The position numbers were made by a program, and so were the translations under genes. A DNA stretch of 64,000 nt from Neisseria bergeri (GTDB lineage Bacteria > Pseudomonadota > Gammaproteobacteria > Burkholderiales > Neisseriaceae), in NCBI GenBank assembly GCA_003044455.1, contig POWY01000001.1:434001-498000 (forward strand), in the 5' to 3' direction. A model generated the notes under the pieces. That model made no database searches, was not told the DNA's origin, and saw nothing but the letters and a program-made list of their open reading frames with translations. Positions 22,466 through 31,596 of this stretch are shown here, one piece after another (position 1 is the first letter of the stretch; each line of letters opens with the position of its first letter).

Positions 22466-22917
22466 TGGCGGAAGTTTATCTGGCACTTTACAAAGGAAAG
22501 GCGGACGGAATACGTGCGAGGTTTGAGGATTGGCTGATACGTACTGTAACTCGCAGTCAGTACAGTCACTGCGAAATCGCCGTGCGGCTCCCTACATACT
22601 GCGCCTCTTCTTATGCCTGTTATTCCGCCAGTGGGCGCGACGGCGGTGTACGTATGAAAGTGATGCCGCTGCCGTCTGAAAAGTGGGATTTGATTCCGCT
22701 GCCGCCATCCGCGCACAGTTCGGTCGTCTGCCTATATGCTCAGACACGCGGTTGCCGTTACGACTGGATGGGAGCAGTTGGGACGGTATTCCGTCTGACT
22801 CAGAGTAAAAACCGTTGGTTCTGTAGCGAGTTTTGTGCGACGGTAATGGGAATAACCGAAGGTTGGCGGTTCTCGCCCGGGGATTTGGCAGCAATATTCC
22901 GGAGGGAGGCTGTATGA
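22465..22917 (+). CDS. Permuted NlpC/P60-like (YiiX-type) phage protein
   Basis: The 150-residue product contains SHCEIAVRL (about 35) and WFCSEFCATVM (about 117-127), the His and Cys motifs of permuted papain-fold YiiX/YaeF-like enzymes. Such phage proteins are often mislabelled enoyl-CoA hydratase. It could cleave an amide bond in the cell envelope or be a fibre-associated hydrolase. Two adjacent ATGs (22462, 22465) overlap the previous stop. Confidence 0.65.
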   Translation: MAEVYLALYKGKADGIRARFEDWLIRTVTRSQYSHCEIAVRLPTYCASSYACYSASGRDGGVRMKVMPLPSEKWDLIPLPPSAHSSVVCLYAQTRGCRYDWMGAVGTVFRLTQSKNRWFCSEFCATVMGITEGWRFSPGDLAAIFRREAV

Positions 22918-23054
22918 CACCCTCTCAATTTTGTCAGACCCAAATCGACGAATGGATGAGGGTCAGCAGATACGCATCGGAAACCGGCGATATTGCCCTG
23001 TTCGAGCGAGCGGAAAAAGAAATTGCCAATTATCAAATAATACAGAGCAACTGA
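22914..23054 (+). CDS. Small prophage protein (46 aa)
   Basis: ATG 22914 overlaps the previous stop (ATGA) after GGAGG. The product begins MTPSQFCQTQIDEWMRVSRY and is a short helical, charged protein. Tight overlap with the enzyme upstream suggests co-translation. No family is named. Confidence 0.55.
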   Translation: MTPSQFCQTQIDEWMRVSRYASETGDIALFERAEKEIANYQIIQSN

Positions 23055-23084
23055 TGGAAATAACATCAATAAAGGAGGATAAAA

Positions 23085-23174
23085 ATATTAAAGTGGGACG
23101 GCGACGTACCGGTGCGGGAACACTGGTACGCCAGCCAAGCAGGGCAAGCCGCATTGACTTCAAGGCCGCCTTAG
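23085..23174 (+). other. Strong ribosome binding site with only ATA as in-frame start
   Basis: AAAGGAGG at 23071-23078 is the strongest Shine-Dalgarno in the area, yet no ATG, GTG or TTG stands at the right distance. Six bases on, ATA opens a 29-codon frame (LKWDGDVPVREHWYAS after the start) ending at TAG 23172. Either the start codon has mutated from ATG or a rare start is used. ATG 23054 opens another frame through this site but has no upstream ribosome site. Confidence 0.35.
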
Positions 23175-23219
23175 TCTCTAGAGACTTGGGCATTCTATCC
23201 AAAATTGGAGTGAGTGCAA

Positions 23220-23333
23220 ATGCAAAACTACCGCGAACTGCGCTGCAAATATTGCGGCAGGCTGCTTGCAAAAGGCAGCGGCAGCGTGCAAATAAAATGT
23301 ATGCGCTGCAAAAATATCAATACCTTCAACTAA
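23220..23333 (+). CDS. com: Com-like zinc-finger translational activator
   Basis: The 37-residue product starts at ATG 23220 after TTGGAG. Cysteines 9, 12, 27 and 30 form CKYC...CMRC with 14 residues between the pairs, the same finger as Mu Com. In Mu, Com binds the mom mRNA leader and frees its start site. Here the next gene is an adenine methylase instead of mom, as in Haemophilus FluMu. It is easily missed because of its size. Confidence 0.82.
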   Translation: MQNYRELRCKYCGRLLAKGSGSVQIKCMRCKNINTFN

Positions 23334-23426
23334 TTAAAAATCATCAGAATGCCACCGAGCATCAAAACATTATGATTCATTATATTGATAAGAGTACCGC
23401 GAGTACCCGCTATATAGGAGTAACTC

Positions 23427-24200
23427 ATGGACTATACCAAACCACAACCCATCGTCCCATGGATGGGCGGTAAACGCCGCCTAGCAAAACACCTGTTCCC
23501 CATGTTCCCCGAACATTCCTGTTACGTCGAACTGTTTGCAGGTGGAGCGGCACTCTTTTTCCTTCGCCCGAAACCTGCCAAAGTAGAGGTACTTAACGAC
23601 ATCGACGGACAGCTTGTTAACCTCTACCGCGTCGTTCAGCATCATTTTGATGAGTTTGTCAGACAGTTCGAGTGGACGCTGACCAGCCGTGAAGTCTTCT
23701 CCCGACTGCAAAGCACACCACCGGATTGCATGACCGACATCCAACGTGCCGCACGGTTCTTCTACCTCCAGCACAATGCCTTCGGCGGCAAAACCGTCCA
23801 ACAGCATTTCGGTACAGCAACTACATCTAAAGCATGGGACGCCTCTCAAATCAAAGCAAAACTGACCGCTGCCAAAACCAGACTGAACGGTGTATTCGTT
23901 GAAAACGAACCGTGGGAACGGTGTTTTAAACGCTACGACCGCGAACATACCTTCTTCTATGCCGACCCACCGTATTGGCAAACAGCAGGCTATGACCGTT
24001 CTTTTGATTGGACGCAATATGAACTATTGGCGAAATCGATGGCTGAGAGCAAAGGCAAAGTCATGCTGTCCATCAACGACCATCCCGATATTAGAGAGTT
24101 GTTCAAAGATTTCCGAACTACCCGCCTTGAGCTTACCTATTCCGTTGGTCGGGACAAAACGCAAAAAACCAGCGGCGAACTGGTTATCTGCAACTGGTAA
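23427..24200 (+). CDS. DNA adenine methylase (D12 class, Dam-like)
   Basis: The 257-residue enzyme has the SAM-binding ELFAGGAALFF at about 35-45 and catalytic DPPY at 180-183 (TFFYADPPYWQTAGY). It transfers a methyl group to adenine N6, probably in a short palindrome. TAGGAG precedes ATG 23427. It occupies the DNA-modification slot after com at the phage right end and likely protects phage DNA from restriction. Its leader has the tandem repeat GAGTACC, a possible Com target. Confidence 0.9.
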   Translation: MDYTKPQPIVPWMGGKRRLAKHLFPMFPEHSCYVELFAGGAALFFLRPKPAKVEVLNDIDGQLVNLYRVVQHHFDEFVRQFEWTLTSREVFSRLQSTPPDCMTDIQRAARFFYLQHNAFGGKTVQQHFGTATTSKAWDASQIKAKLTAAKTRLNGVFVENEPWERCFKRYDREHTFFYADPPYWQTAGYDRSFDWTQYELLAKSMAESKGKVMLSINDHPDIRELFKDFRTTRLELTYSVGRDKTQKTSGELVICNW

Positions 24201-24203
24201 AAC

Positions 24204-24234
24204 AAAAGCGACGGTTATCGTCGCTTTTATAAAA
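24204..24234 (+). terminator. Terminator after the prophage methylase
   Basis: AAAAGCGACG pairs perfectly with CGTCGCTTTT around a GTTAT loop, followed by ATAAAA. It ends the last prophage gene. Confidence 0.85.
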
Positions 24235-24237
24235 GTG

Positions 24238-24315
24238 CAAGGGAGTTGCAAATAATGCAATAAACTGCCAAAGTTTTTTCTCAGAAAATGCCGAAATTTT
24301 TCTCGGTGCGCTTCA
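24238..24315. mobile_element. Right terminus of the Mu-like prophage
   Basis: Read inward on the minus strand from 24315 the sequence is TGAAGCGCACCGAGAAAAA, close to the Mu right end as I remember it (TGAAGCGGCGCACGAAAAAC). It has the terminal TG...CA dinucleotides required by DDE transposases. A second AT-rich, GAGAAAA-containing segment lies about 30 bp further in and may be another transposase site. Host DNA would begin at 24316, and GGTTC (24316-24320) would be the expected 5-bp target duplication. Confidence 0.65.
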
Positions 24316-24456
24316 GGTTCGGACATAATATGATTCCGTATCGGAAAGACGGTTATTATAAGGCAGGCCGATCGAATATTAAATTGTTGCCTTACGCTAA
24401 CGCAATTTAGCGTACCTATATGCTAGATTGGCGGTTTTATAAGTAAGGATACGGAT

Positions 24457-25161
24457 ATGCTGCGTTCTATTTTGGCGGCTTCCCTATTGGCGGTATCTTT
24501 TCCGGCAGCGGCTGAAGCATTGAATTACAATATTGTCGAATTTTCCGAATCGGCGGGTATCGAGGTGGCTCAGGATACAATGTCCGCGCGTTTCCAGGTG
24601 GCGGCAGAAGGACGGGACAAAAATGCCGTCAATGCCGAGTTTGTTAAAAAATTCAACAGTTTTAACAGAAAATCAAAAAATGGTAGCTTTAAAACCGAAT
24701 TGGTATCGCGCAGTGCGATGCCGCGCTATCAATATACCAACGGCAGACGCATTCAAACAGGCTGGGAGGAGCGTGCGGAATTTAAGGTCGAAGGTAGGGA
24801 TTTTGATGAGTTAAACCGTTTTATTGCCGATATTCAGGCAGATGCCGCATTGGAATATACGGATTTCCATGTGTCGCGTGAACGCCGAAACGAGGTCATC
24901 GATCAGGTCAGTAAAGATGCTATTTTGCGTTTCAAGGCGCGTGCCGACAAGTTGTCGGGCATATTGGGTACGTCCGGTTATAAAATCGTCAAATTAAATT
25001 TGGGACACATCGGCAGCCATATCGCGGGTGGAGGAGCTGCTCAGGCAAAAATGCTTCGTGCCATGCCGATGGCAGCAAGCTACGGCGTGGAGGGTACGGA
25101 TTCCGTTGCACCTGGTGTGGAGGAAATCAGCATCAGTGTCAATGGAACGGTTCAGTTCTAA
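24457..25161 (+). CDS. SIMPL-domain (DUF541) periplasmic protein
   Basis: The 234-residue protein has a Sec signal peptide (about 1-20, ending PAAAEA) and the beta-sandwich SIMPL/DUF541 domain (MSARFQVAAEGRDKNAVNAE), ending in ISISVNGTVQF. Family members are periplasmic, form oligomers and are linked to oxidative-stress tolerance in some bacteria; the activity is unclear. It is the first host gene after the prophage end, 141 bp away. A dyad (ACGCTAA/TTAGCGT, 24394-24413) lies upstream. Confidence 0.82.
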   Translation: MLRSILAASLLAVSFPAAAEALNYNIVEFSESAGIEVAQDTMSARFQVAAEGRDKNAVNAEFVKKFNSFNRKSKNGSFKTELVSRSAMPRYQYTNGRRIQTGWEERAEFKVEGRDFDELNRFIADIQADAALEYTDFHVSRERRNEVIDQVSKDAILRFKARADKLSGILGTSGYKIVKLNLGHIGSHIAGGGAAQAKMLRAMPMAASYGVEGTDSVAPGVEEISISVNGTVQF

Positions 25162-25179
25162 CCACGGATAAACAGGTAA

Positions 25180-25217
25180 ATGCCGTCTGAAACCGGATGA
25201 TACGGTTCAGACGGCAT
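25180..25217. terminator. Inverted uptake-sequence terminator (SIMPL/dcd)
   Basis: ATGCCGTCTGAAACCG and CGGTTCAGACGGCAT form a long stem between the converging SIMPL gene and dcd. Paired DNA uptake sequences acting as bidirectional terminators are usual in Neisseria. Confidence 0.85.
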
Positions 25218-25224
25218 TTATATT

Positions 25225-25791
25225 TTAGGCTTTAGGCAGGGTAACGCCGGTTTGCCCCATATATTTGCCGTTGCGGTCTTTGTATGAAGTTTCGCACACT
25301 TCGTCGCTCTCGAAAAACAGGACTTGCGCCACGCCTTCGCCTGCGTAGATTTTGGCGGGCAGCGGGGTGGTGTTGGAAAACTCGAGGGTAACGTAGCCTT
25401 CCCATTCCGGTTCGAACGGGGTAACGTTGACGATGATGCCGCAGCGGGCGTAGGTGGATTTGCCCAAGCAGACGGTCAGGACGTTGCGCGGGATGCGGAA
25501 ATATTCGACCGTGCGTGCCAGTGCGAAGGAATTGGGCGGGATGATGCAGCAGTCGTCTTCGACGGTAACGAAGTTTTTGGGATCGAAGTTTTTGGGATCG
25601 ACGATGGTGCTGTTGATGTTGGTAAAAATTTTAAATTCATTGGCGCAGCGGATGTCGTAGCCGTAGCTGGACGTGCCGTAGGAGATGATGCGTTTGCCGT
25701 CGGCTTCTTTGATTTGGTTCGGCTCGAAGGGGTCGATCATGCCGAATTCTTCGCTCATGCGGCGTATCCATTTGTCGGACTTGATGCTCAT
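25225..25791 (-). CDS. dcd: dCTP deaminase
   Basis: The 188-residue enzyme deaminates dCTP to dUTP for thymidylate synthesis. Start [12 protein letters not shown] at 25791 follows AAGGAAAACATT on the minus strand. Characteristic segments are [17 protein letters not shown] and [16 protein letters not shown], where the SxxxR and E138-type residues of the trimeric dUTPase fold lie, and the C-terminal [13 protein letters not shown] flap. The length equals the family norm. dut is encoded later in the window. Confidence 0.95.
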   Translation of the reverse strand: MSIKSDKWIRRMSEEFGMIDPFEPNQIKEADGKRIISYGTSSYGYDIRCANEFKIFTNINSTIVDPKNFDPKNFVTVEDDCCIIPPNSFALARTVEYFRIPRNVLTVCLGKSTYARCGIIVNVTPFEPEWEGYVTLEFSNTTPLPAKIYAGEGVAQVLFFESDEVCETSYKDRNGKYMGQTGVTLPKA

Positions 25792-25856
25792 AATGTTTTC
25801 CTTGTTTCTTTCGATGTTCGGACAAAGCATTCGGGGATGCCGTCTGAAAACGGGGC

Positions 25857-26273
25857 TTATTTGTTTTTAGGCAGTTTCACTTCTTTAATCATGCCGTTTT
25901 CGCATTTCATAATGAAGAGGGTTTCGCCGTTTTGCGAGACGGTAAATTTGCCGTGTGCCAAACCTTTTTTAAATATGCCCGAGAGTACCATGTTGCGGAA
26001 TTTGGTACTGTCGGAATTGAACGGTTCAATAAATATTTCGCGGTTGGCGGCAACGGTATAAACGCCTTGTCCGTCGAACTTGCCGTTTTTAAACGAACCG
26101 GTATAGTTGCGCCCGTCTTGGCAGTGCCATGTGCCTTTGCCGTCGGGTTTACCGTCTTTGCCGACATTGCCGTCGTAGGTGCAGCCGGGTTCTTGATAGG
26201 AAGTCAGAACGGCGGCCGAAGTGGGGAGGGCGAACATCATGGCGGGCAGTAGGAATGCGAGATGTTTAAGCAT
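25857..26273 (-). CDS. Secreted MORN-repeat protein
   Basis: The 138-residue product has a signal peptide (1-20, LPTSAA) and three MORN-like repeats: [33 protein letters not shown] and [20 protein letters not shown] repeats bind lipids or proteins through a curved beta sheet. Cysteines near the N- and C-termini could form a disulfide in the periplasm. The function is unknown. It lies between dcd and rdgC on the same strand. Confidence 0.8.
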   Translation of the reverse strand: MLKHLAFLLPAMMFALPTSAAVLTSYQEPGCTYDGNVGKDGKPDGKGTWHCQDGRNYTGSFKNGKFDGQGVYTVAANREIFIEPFNSDSTKFRNMVLSGIFKKGLAHGKFTVSQNGETLFIMKCENGMIKEVKLPKNK

Positions 26274-26324
26274 AAGGGTTATTCCATTGGATTTTGGTTG
26301 ACGGTATAAAAGCCGTCTGAAAAA

Positions 26325-27224
26325 TCAATCTTGCCAGCCGCCCAAATAGGAAACCAGCTCTTCCAACATGGTGCTGACGGATTCCGCCATCAGGATTTGC
26401 GAGGCGAAGGCAAGGCCGGCGGCATCGTCGCCGTTGCTTTCGGCTTCTTCCTGCAATACGTCGAGGTATTGGATGCGCTTGAGTGTGAAGTCTTGAGTGA
26501 GGATAAAGGCGATTTGTTCGCGCCAAACCAAACCGAGCTGGGTTACGGTTTTACCGTTTTTGACGTGTTGAACCACTTCGTCGGCGGTCAAATCTTGTTT
26601 GGATACTTTGACGACGGGAACAATATCGCCCGTACCTTTGAGTTCGCAATCGCTGTCTAATTCAAAACCGCCTTCGCAATGCCCTTGCAACAGCCAGCCG
26701 GTCATCAGGGAAGAGGGCGATTGTTTGGTATTCGGCAGCGAGGCTTCCAAACCGCCCAAGGCTTCGCGCAGCTTGGTCAGGATGTTTTCCGCTTTGGTGG
26801 AAGCCGCATTGTTGACAAGCAGATAGCCGTGGCGGGTGTTAAACACCGCTTCTGTACGGCTGCTGCGGGTAAACGCTCGGGGCAGCAGGTCGTCTGTAAT
26901 TTGCTCTTTAAGCTCTTGTTTTTCTTTGCGACCGACATTGCGGGCTTCATTGTTTTGGATTTCCGCTACCTTCTCTTCCAAAATATCGCGGATGACGCCG
27001 GCAGGCAGGACTTTTTCCTCTTTTTTCAGGGCGACGCGCAAGGTGAAGTCGGCAGGGAAAACGAGTTCAGGGGAGAATGAAACCGGTGCGGTAAAGCCTT
27101 CGCTGAACCAGTCTAAGCCTTGGCAATGGGTAAATTCAGCTTCAGCAAGTTTGTCGGCAAGTACGTCCGCCTCAGGCAGCTTTTCTTTGTTGAGCGGATA
27201 AAAACTAATCTGCTTGAACCACAT
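26325..27224 (-). CDS. rdgC: Recombination-associated protein RdgC
   Basis: The 299-residue protein matches RdgC throughout (MWFKQISFYPLNKEKLPEAD start, then GWLLQGHCEGGFELDSDCEL and LVWREQIAFIL). RdgC forms a ring around DNA and modulates RecA; in Neisseria it is known to affect pilin antigenic variation. It has the standard length. The gene is separated from der by a 30-bp gap, so the two may be co-transcribed. Confidence 0.95.
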   Translation of the reverse strand: MWFKQISFYPLNKEKLPEADVLADKLAEAEFTHCQGLDWFSEGFTAPVSFSPELVFPADFTLRVALKKEEKVLPAGVIRDILEEKVAEIQNNEARNVGRKEKQELKEQITDDLLPRAFTRSSRTEAVFNTRHGYLLVNNAASTKAENILTKLREALGGLEASLPNTKQSPSSLMTGWLLQGHCEGGFELDSDCELKGTGDIVPVVKVSKQDLTADEVVQHVKNGKTVTQLGLVWREQIAFILTQDFTLKRIQYLDVLQEEAESNGDDAAGLAFASQILMAESVSTMLEELVSYLGGWQD

Positions 27225-27254
27225 AATGTTTCCTGTTGTTTGAAATGTCGGGAA

Positions 27255-28712
27255 TTATTTGCTGAATTGTTTTTTCACACTGACTTTGGTTTTCTTCTTG
27301 AAGCGGTTTTTCTCTTCCTTGCGGCCTTCGCGTTTCTCGATGCGGTTGCTCAGGCTGACGCGGCGCAGCGGTTTTTTCTTCGGTTTGTCTTCCGCATTTT
27401 CATACGGATTTTCCGAAACATTGTATTGAATTCTGAGCGGCGTACCTTGCAGATTGAAGGCTTTGCGGAAGGTCTGGGTCAGATAGCGCGTATAGCTGTC
27501 GGAAATCGCGTGCAGCGAATTGCCGTGTACCACAATCACCGGCGGATTCATGCCGCCTTGGTGGGCATAACGCATTTTCGGACGCACCAAGCCGGCGCGC
27601 GGCGGCTGCTGACGTTCGATCGCGCTTTGCAATACGCGCGTGATTTTCGGTGTCGGCATCTTAATCATCGCCGCGTTGTAGGCAGCCTGAATGCTGTCGA
27701 ACAATCCGTCTATGCCGCGTTCTTTCAACGCAGAAATAAAGTGGAACTTGGCAAAATCAAGGAAATACAGTTTGCGGTTGATATCGCGTTTCACTTGCTC
27801 GCGCCGCTCTTCGCTGATGCCGTCCCATTTGTTGACGGCAACCACCAAGGCACGGCCTGCTTCCAAAGCGAAACCTGCAATCGTCGCATCTTGGTCGGCA
27901 ATGTCTTGTTGCGCGTCCAACACCAAAACAGCGACGTTTGCCGCTTCAACCGCCTGCATCGCTTTGATAACGGAGAACTTTTCCACCGCTTCATCCACTT
28001 TGCCGCGACGGCGCACGCCTGCGGTATCGATGATGGTAAACGGTTTGCCTTCACGTTCAAAATCAATGTGGATGCTGTCGCGCGTCGTGCCTGCCATATC
28101 GAAGGCAATCACACGCTCTTCGCCGAGAATGGCGTTTACCAAGGTCGATTTGCCGACATTCGGACGACCGATAACGGCAAAAACAGGATGTTTTGCATCG
28201 GCTTCTTCGGCTTCCGGCTCTGGGAAGGTTTCCAAAATATCTTCAATCAGATAATACACGCCGTCGCCGTGCGCACCTGAAATAACATAAGGTTCGCCCA
28301 ATGCCAGCTCGTAGAACTCGGCGGCAAGCACGGCTCTGTTGCCGCCTTCGCCTTTGTTTACCGCCAGATAAACAGGGCGCGGGCTTTGGCGCAAACGGTC
28401 GGCAATAATCTTGTCTTGCGGGGTCAGGCCGGTACGGCCGTCCACCAAAAACACAACTGCATCGGCTTCATCGACAGCCTGCAAGGTTTGTTTTGCCATT
28501 TCGTGCAAAATGCCGCTGTCCACAACCGGCTCGAAACCGCCGGTATCGATGACCAAATAAGGTTTGCTGCCGACTTTGCCGTGACCATAATGGCGGTCAC
28601 GGGTCAGACCGGGCAGGTCATGCACGAGCGCGTCTTTGGTGCGCGTCAAACGGTTGAATAAAGTAGATTTGCCGACGTTGGGGCGGCCGACAAGTGCGAT
28701 GGTTGGTTTCAT
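27255..28712 (-). CDS. der: Ribosome-assembly GTPase Der (EngA)
   Basis: The start is ATG 28712 ([20 protein letters not shown]), giving 485 residues. A second G domain carries [12 protein letters not shown], and the C-terminus is KH-like and basic ([14 protein letters not shown]). Der needs both GTPase domains for 50S assembly. A longer open frame upstream crosses repeated DNA uptake sequences and is not coding. It follows the YfgM-like gene, as in hisS-yfgM-(bamB)-der of other proteobacteria. Confidence 0.96.
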   Translation of the reverse strand: MKPTIALVGRPNVGKSTLFNRLTRTKDALVHDLPGLTRDRHYGHGKVGSKPYLVIDTGGFEPVVDSGILHEMAKQTLQAVDEADAVVFLVDGRTGLTPQDKIIADRLRQSPRPVYLAVNKGEGGNRAVLAAEFYELALGEPYVISGAHGDGVYYLIEDILETFPEPEAEEADAKHPVFAVIGRPNVGKSTLVNAILGEERVIAFDMAGTTRDSIHIDFEREGKPFTIIDTAGVRRRGKVDEAVEKFSVIKAMQAVEAANVAVLVLDAQQDIADQDATIAGFALEAGRALVVAVNKWDGISEERREQVKRDINRKLYFLDFAKFHFISALKERGIDGLFDSIQAAYNAAMIKMPTPKITRVLQSAIERQQPPRAGLVRPKMRYAHQGGMNPPVIVVHGNSLHAISDSYTRYLTQTFRKAFNLQGTPLRIQYNVSENPYENAEDKPKKKPLRRVSLSNRIEKREGRKEEKNRFKKKTKVSVKKQFSK

Positions 28713-28874
28713 GATTGAGTCTTTCTGTGTCAAGTGCCGTTCGGGAGAACTGAACACGAGCAGGTGTCCGTTGGGACACGGCGGATGGGTTTTACGGGAA
28801 TTGCCGTAGGATAGTGTTGTCTGAAATGCCGTCTGAAGAGAGGGCGGCATTTCAGACGGCATTTCAGACGGCAT

Positions 28875-29504
28875 TTATTTCAGCGAATCGAGTTTCATTT
28901 GAACCAATTCGCGACCGACAGAATCTTGAGGCATTTTTTCCAAAGCCTGTCCGTAGTTTTTTAAGGCTTCCTGGCTTTTTCCCTGTGCGGCATAAACATC
29001 GCCTTTGGTTTCCATCAGCAGGGGGGCGAAGTCCGCCTCAACCGGCGTGTCGAGTGCGGCAAGCGCGGCATCGTATTTTTTTTGTTGCAACAACACAACG
29101 CCCAGACGCTGCGCCGCCAACGCCTGAATCAGGCTGTCTTGCTGATTGGACAATACCCATTTCAAATGGCCTTCGGCAACATCGTAACGCTGCGCGTCAA
29201 ATTCGGTTGCCGCCGCCATCAGCGTGGCTTGGGCAGCGGAAATGGAATGCGGGTAGCTTTGTTGGAGTTTGGCCAATTCGGCATTGATTTCGTTTTGCGG
29301 GGCTTTGTTTTGCGCCTTTTCCACGATTTCAGCCAATATGGCAGCGGCTTCCTGATTTTGGGTAACTTTACGGTTTTGGTAAACCGTGTATCCCAAGTAG
29401 CCGAGCGCTGCCAAAATCAGCACGGCAAACAGCCATTTGCCCGTGGTTTTCCAAAAATATTTGAAGTTGTCTAACTCTTGTTGTTCTTCCAAATGGGCTG
29501 CCAT
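28875..29504 (-). CDS. YfgM-like TPR membrane protein
   Basis: The 209-residue protein has one transmembrane segment (WLFAVLILAALGYLGYTVYQ, about 24-43) and a periplasmic TPR region (DVYAAQGKSQEALKNYGQAL near 168-187). YfgM associates with the Sec translocon and periplasmic chaperones in E. coli. It begins one base after the hisS stop, so the two are coupled. bamB, normally next, is absent here. Confidence 0.85.
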   Translation of the reverse strand: MAAHLEEQQELDNFKYFWKTTGKWLFAVLILAALGYLGYTVYQNRKVTQNQEAAAILAEIVEKAQNKAPQNEINAELAKLQQSYPHSISAAQATLMAAATEFDAQRYDVAEGHLKWVLSNQQDSLIQALAAQRLGVVLLQQKKYDAALAALDTPVEADFAPLLMETKGDVYAAQGKSQEALKNYGQALEKMPQDSVGRELVQMKLDSLK

Positions 29505-30800
29505 TTATGCGTTCTTCCATTGTTGTAAAGTATGGGTTAAATCCTCGGCGGCGACGGTTTGTTGACCGTGTGCGCCGTTCATGTCTTTGAGCGTAACCGT
29601 ACCGTTTGCCAGCTCATCCTGAGCCACAATCAGGGCAAAGCGTGCGCCACTGTTGTCTGCTTTTTTCATTTGCGCTTTCAGGCTTTGATAGCCGGAATGC
29701 TGCATCACATTGAAACCTTGAGCGCGCAAGGCTTGCGCGTATTTCATCACCTGCAAGTCCGCACCTTCGCCTTGGTGCATTGCATAGACATCAGGCGCAG
29801 CGTTCACTTCCAGCGAGCCGTATTCGCTCACCAAAAGCAGCAGGCGCTCAATACCCATTGCAAAGCCGATAGACGGCGCAGGCTTACCGCCAAGTTCTTC
29901 AATCAAACCATCGTAACGGCCGCCGCCGCACACAGTCGCCTGCGCGCCGAGTTTGTCGGTCGTCCACTCAAAAACCGTCTGATTGTAATAATCCAAACCG
30001 CGTACCAAGCGCGGATTTTCAACATATTGAATCCCCAAACCGTCCAACATCGCCTTGAAGCGTGCATAGTGGTTTTGCGAAGCCTCGCCCAAATAATCCA
30101 CCAAACGCGGAGCCGCATTGCAGATTTCCTGCAAATCAGGGTTTTTCGTATCCAAAACGCGCAAAGGATTGGTTTTCAGACGGCGTTTGCTGTCTTCGTC
30201 CAATTTGTCTTCATAACGGGTCAGATATTCAACCAACGCCGCACGGTGTGCTGCGCGTTCCTCACGGTTGCCCAAGCTGTTGATTTCCAAAGTCAGGTAT
30301 TCACGAATACCCAATTTTTCCCACAAATCGGCAGACATCGCGATGATTTCCGCATCAATATCCGGCCCTTCAAAACCCAAAGCCTCGATGCCGACCTGAT
30401 GGAACTGACGATAACGGCCTTTTTGCGGACGCTCGCGGCGGAACATCGGCCCCATATACCACAGCTTTTGCGGGCTGTTGTACAGAAGGTTGTGTTCGAC
30501 CACAGCACGCAGACAAGAAGCCGTACCTTCAGGACGCAGACTCAAGCTCAAAGAATCGTTTGAATCGGAGAAGGTGTACATTTCCTTGCCGACCACATCG
30601 GTTTCCTCGCCGATGGAGCGGACAAACAAACCGGTTTGCTCGACAATCGGCGTACGGATTTGCTGATAGCCGTAAGCGCGTGTCCAACGGCTAACCGTAT
30701 CTTCAAACGCCTGCCAAAACGCAGCCGTCAGTTTGAAATCTTTTTGTTCGACAGGTAAAAGGTCGTTCATGCCTTTTACAGATTGAATTTTTTGTGCCAT
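29505..30800 (-). CDS. hisS: Histidyl-tRNA synthetase
   Basis: The 431-residue class II synthetase shows motif 2 ([20 protein letters not shown]), the histidine-binding loops [15 protein letters not shown] and [20 protein letters not shown], and a C-terminal anticodon-binding domain. It charges tRNA-His. Its length matches the family. It is the first gene of the hisS-yfgM-like pair, with a free promoter region upstream. Confidence 0.97.
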   Translation of the reverse strand: MAQKIQSVKGMNDLLPVEQKDFKLTAAFWQAFEDTVSRWTRAYGYQQIRTPIVEQTGLFVRSIGEETDVVGKEMYTFSDSNDSLSLSLRPEGTASCLRAVVEHNLLYNSPQKLWYMGPMFRRERPQKGRYRQFHQVGIEALGFEGPDIDAEIIAMSADLWEKLGIREYLTLEINSLGNREERAAHRAALVEYLTRYEDKLDEDSKRRLKTNPLRVLDTKNPDLQEICNAAPRLVDYLGEASQNHYARFKAMLDGLGIQYVENPRLVRGLDYYNQTVFEWTTDKLGAQATVCGGGRYDGLIEELGGKPAPSIGFAMGIERLLLLVSEYGSLEVNAAPDVYAMHQGEGADLQVMKYAQALRAQGFNVMQHSGYQSLKAQMKKADNSGARFALIVAQDELANGTVTLKDMNGAHGQQTVAAEDLTHTLQQWKNA

Positions 30801-30891
30801 TTCAAGTAAGAATGCTTAAATCAAATTGCGGGCGATTATAGCGGATTTTTAAGGGCTTGTGAGGATAGGGATGGTTTGCGGACGGGTAAAA

Positions 30892-30921
30892 ATGCCGTCT
30901 GAAACAGTTTTCAGACGGCAT
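30892..30921. terminator. Inverted uptake-sequence terminator downstream of the C39 gene
   Basis: ATGCCGTCTGAAA and TTTCAGACGGCAT flank a short loop, six bases past the C39-peptidase stop. It probably ends the minus-strand cluster. Confidence 0.85.
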
Positions 30922-30926
30922 TTGAC

Positions 30927-31583
30927 TTACTCTGCACGCCCTTGCCTGATTTGTTCGACTGCAAACTCCGTCTGCCGCTTGGGATGATGTGTGAAAAACA
31001 ATTTATTTGAAATTGTCTCGGCTTTTTTCGGTACGACAGCCAAAATCTTACCTGCCAAATTACCCTCACGGGTTTGCCAAGCATCCAAAAACTGCGCCCT
31101 GCTCATCGAAACATGACCCAGCGACGGGTCGGCAAGCAAAACCGTATTGCCATCTATACCGCGCAATACCGAGAAATGATCATCCTTGCGGTATTTCAGA
31201 TACACGATGACGGGGATTTTCAACTGCGCAAGCTGCTCGAAAGACAGGGCATAGCCTTTCGCTTCAAAACCCAAATCAGGCATAATGCGCCGCATATCCT
31301 CAAACGACGCGCGCATCTGCTCCTTATCCAGCTTTTCCAACACTTCTTCTTCCGTCAGCGTTTGCCCGTAAAAATTGTTCAAAAGCGTCGCCACCGAAGC
31401 CGCCCCGCAGGAAAAATCCAAATCCTGCTTTACAATATTGAAATCCCGCCGCGCTTTCCAGCTTTGTATTTTGACTTTGCCGTAGGCTATGGGGTTTTCT
31501 TCCGCAAAGGGAAAAGAATGTGCACAAAGCGGCAGGGCGGCGGCGAGGAGCAGGGAAGCGGCAAACCGCCTTTTTTGTTCCAT
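30927..31583 (-). CDS. Periplasmic C39-family cysteine peptidase
   Basis: I chose ATG 31583, behind AGGAGG, giving 218 residues with a signal peptide (about 1-24). The papain-like C39 triad is visible: Cys59 (DFSCGAAS), His136 (DDHFSVLRG) and Asp152 (LADPSLG). C39 domains normally cut after double-glycine leaders inside ABC exporters; this one stands alone and is exported, like FapD in Pseudomonas amyloid clusters. A protein with a GA-type cleavage motif is encoded 2 kb upstream, so it is the likely substrate. Confidence 0.88.
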   Translation of the reverse strand: MEQKRRFAASLLLAAALPLCAHSFPFAEENPIAYGKVKIQSWKARRDFNIVKQDLDFSCGAASVATLLNNFYGQTLTEEEVLEKLDKEQMRASFEDMRRIMPDLGFEAKGYALSFEQLAQLKIPVIVYLKYRKDDHFSVLRGIDGNTVLLADPSLGHVSMSRAQFLDAWQTREGNLAGKILAVVPKKAETISNKLFFTHHPKRQTEFAVEQIRQGRAE

Positions 31584-31596
31584 CAAAATCCTCCTG

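Noticed and set aside
22931-23473. 180-codon frame running through the small gene, com and the methylase start
   Set aside because: It overlaps com and the methylase start in another frame, has no good start, and shows no domain.
25557-25610. Tandem repeat in dcd ([10 protein letters not shown]) as a slippage mutation
   Set aside because: The segment fits the normal family alignment as I recall it, so it is not an insertion.
27120-28280. 386-codon plus-strand frame opposite der
   Set aside because: der is certain from two GTPase domains; the opposite frame is its codon-bias shadow.
29559-30563. 334-codon plus-strand frame opposite hisS
   Set aside because: It is antisense to hisS and has no recognisable motif.
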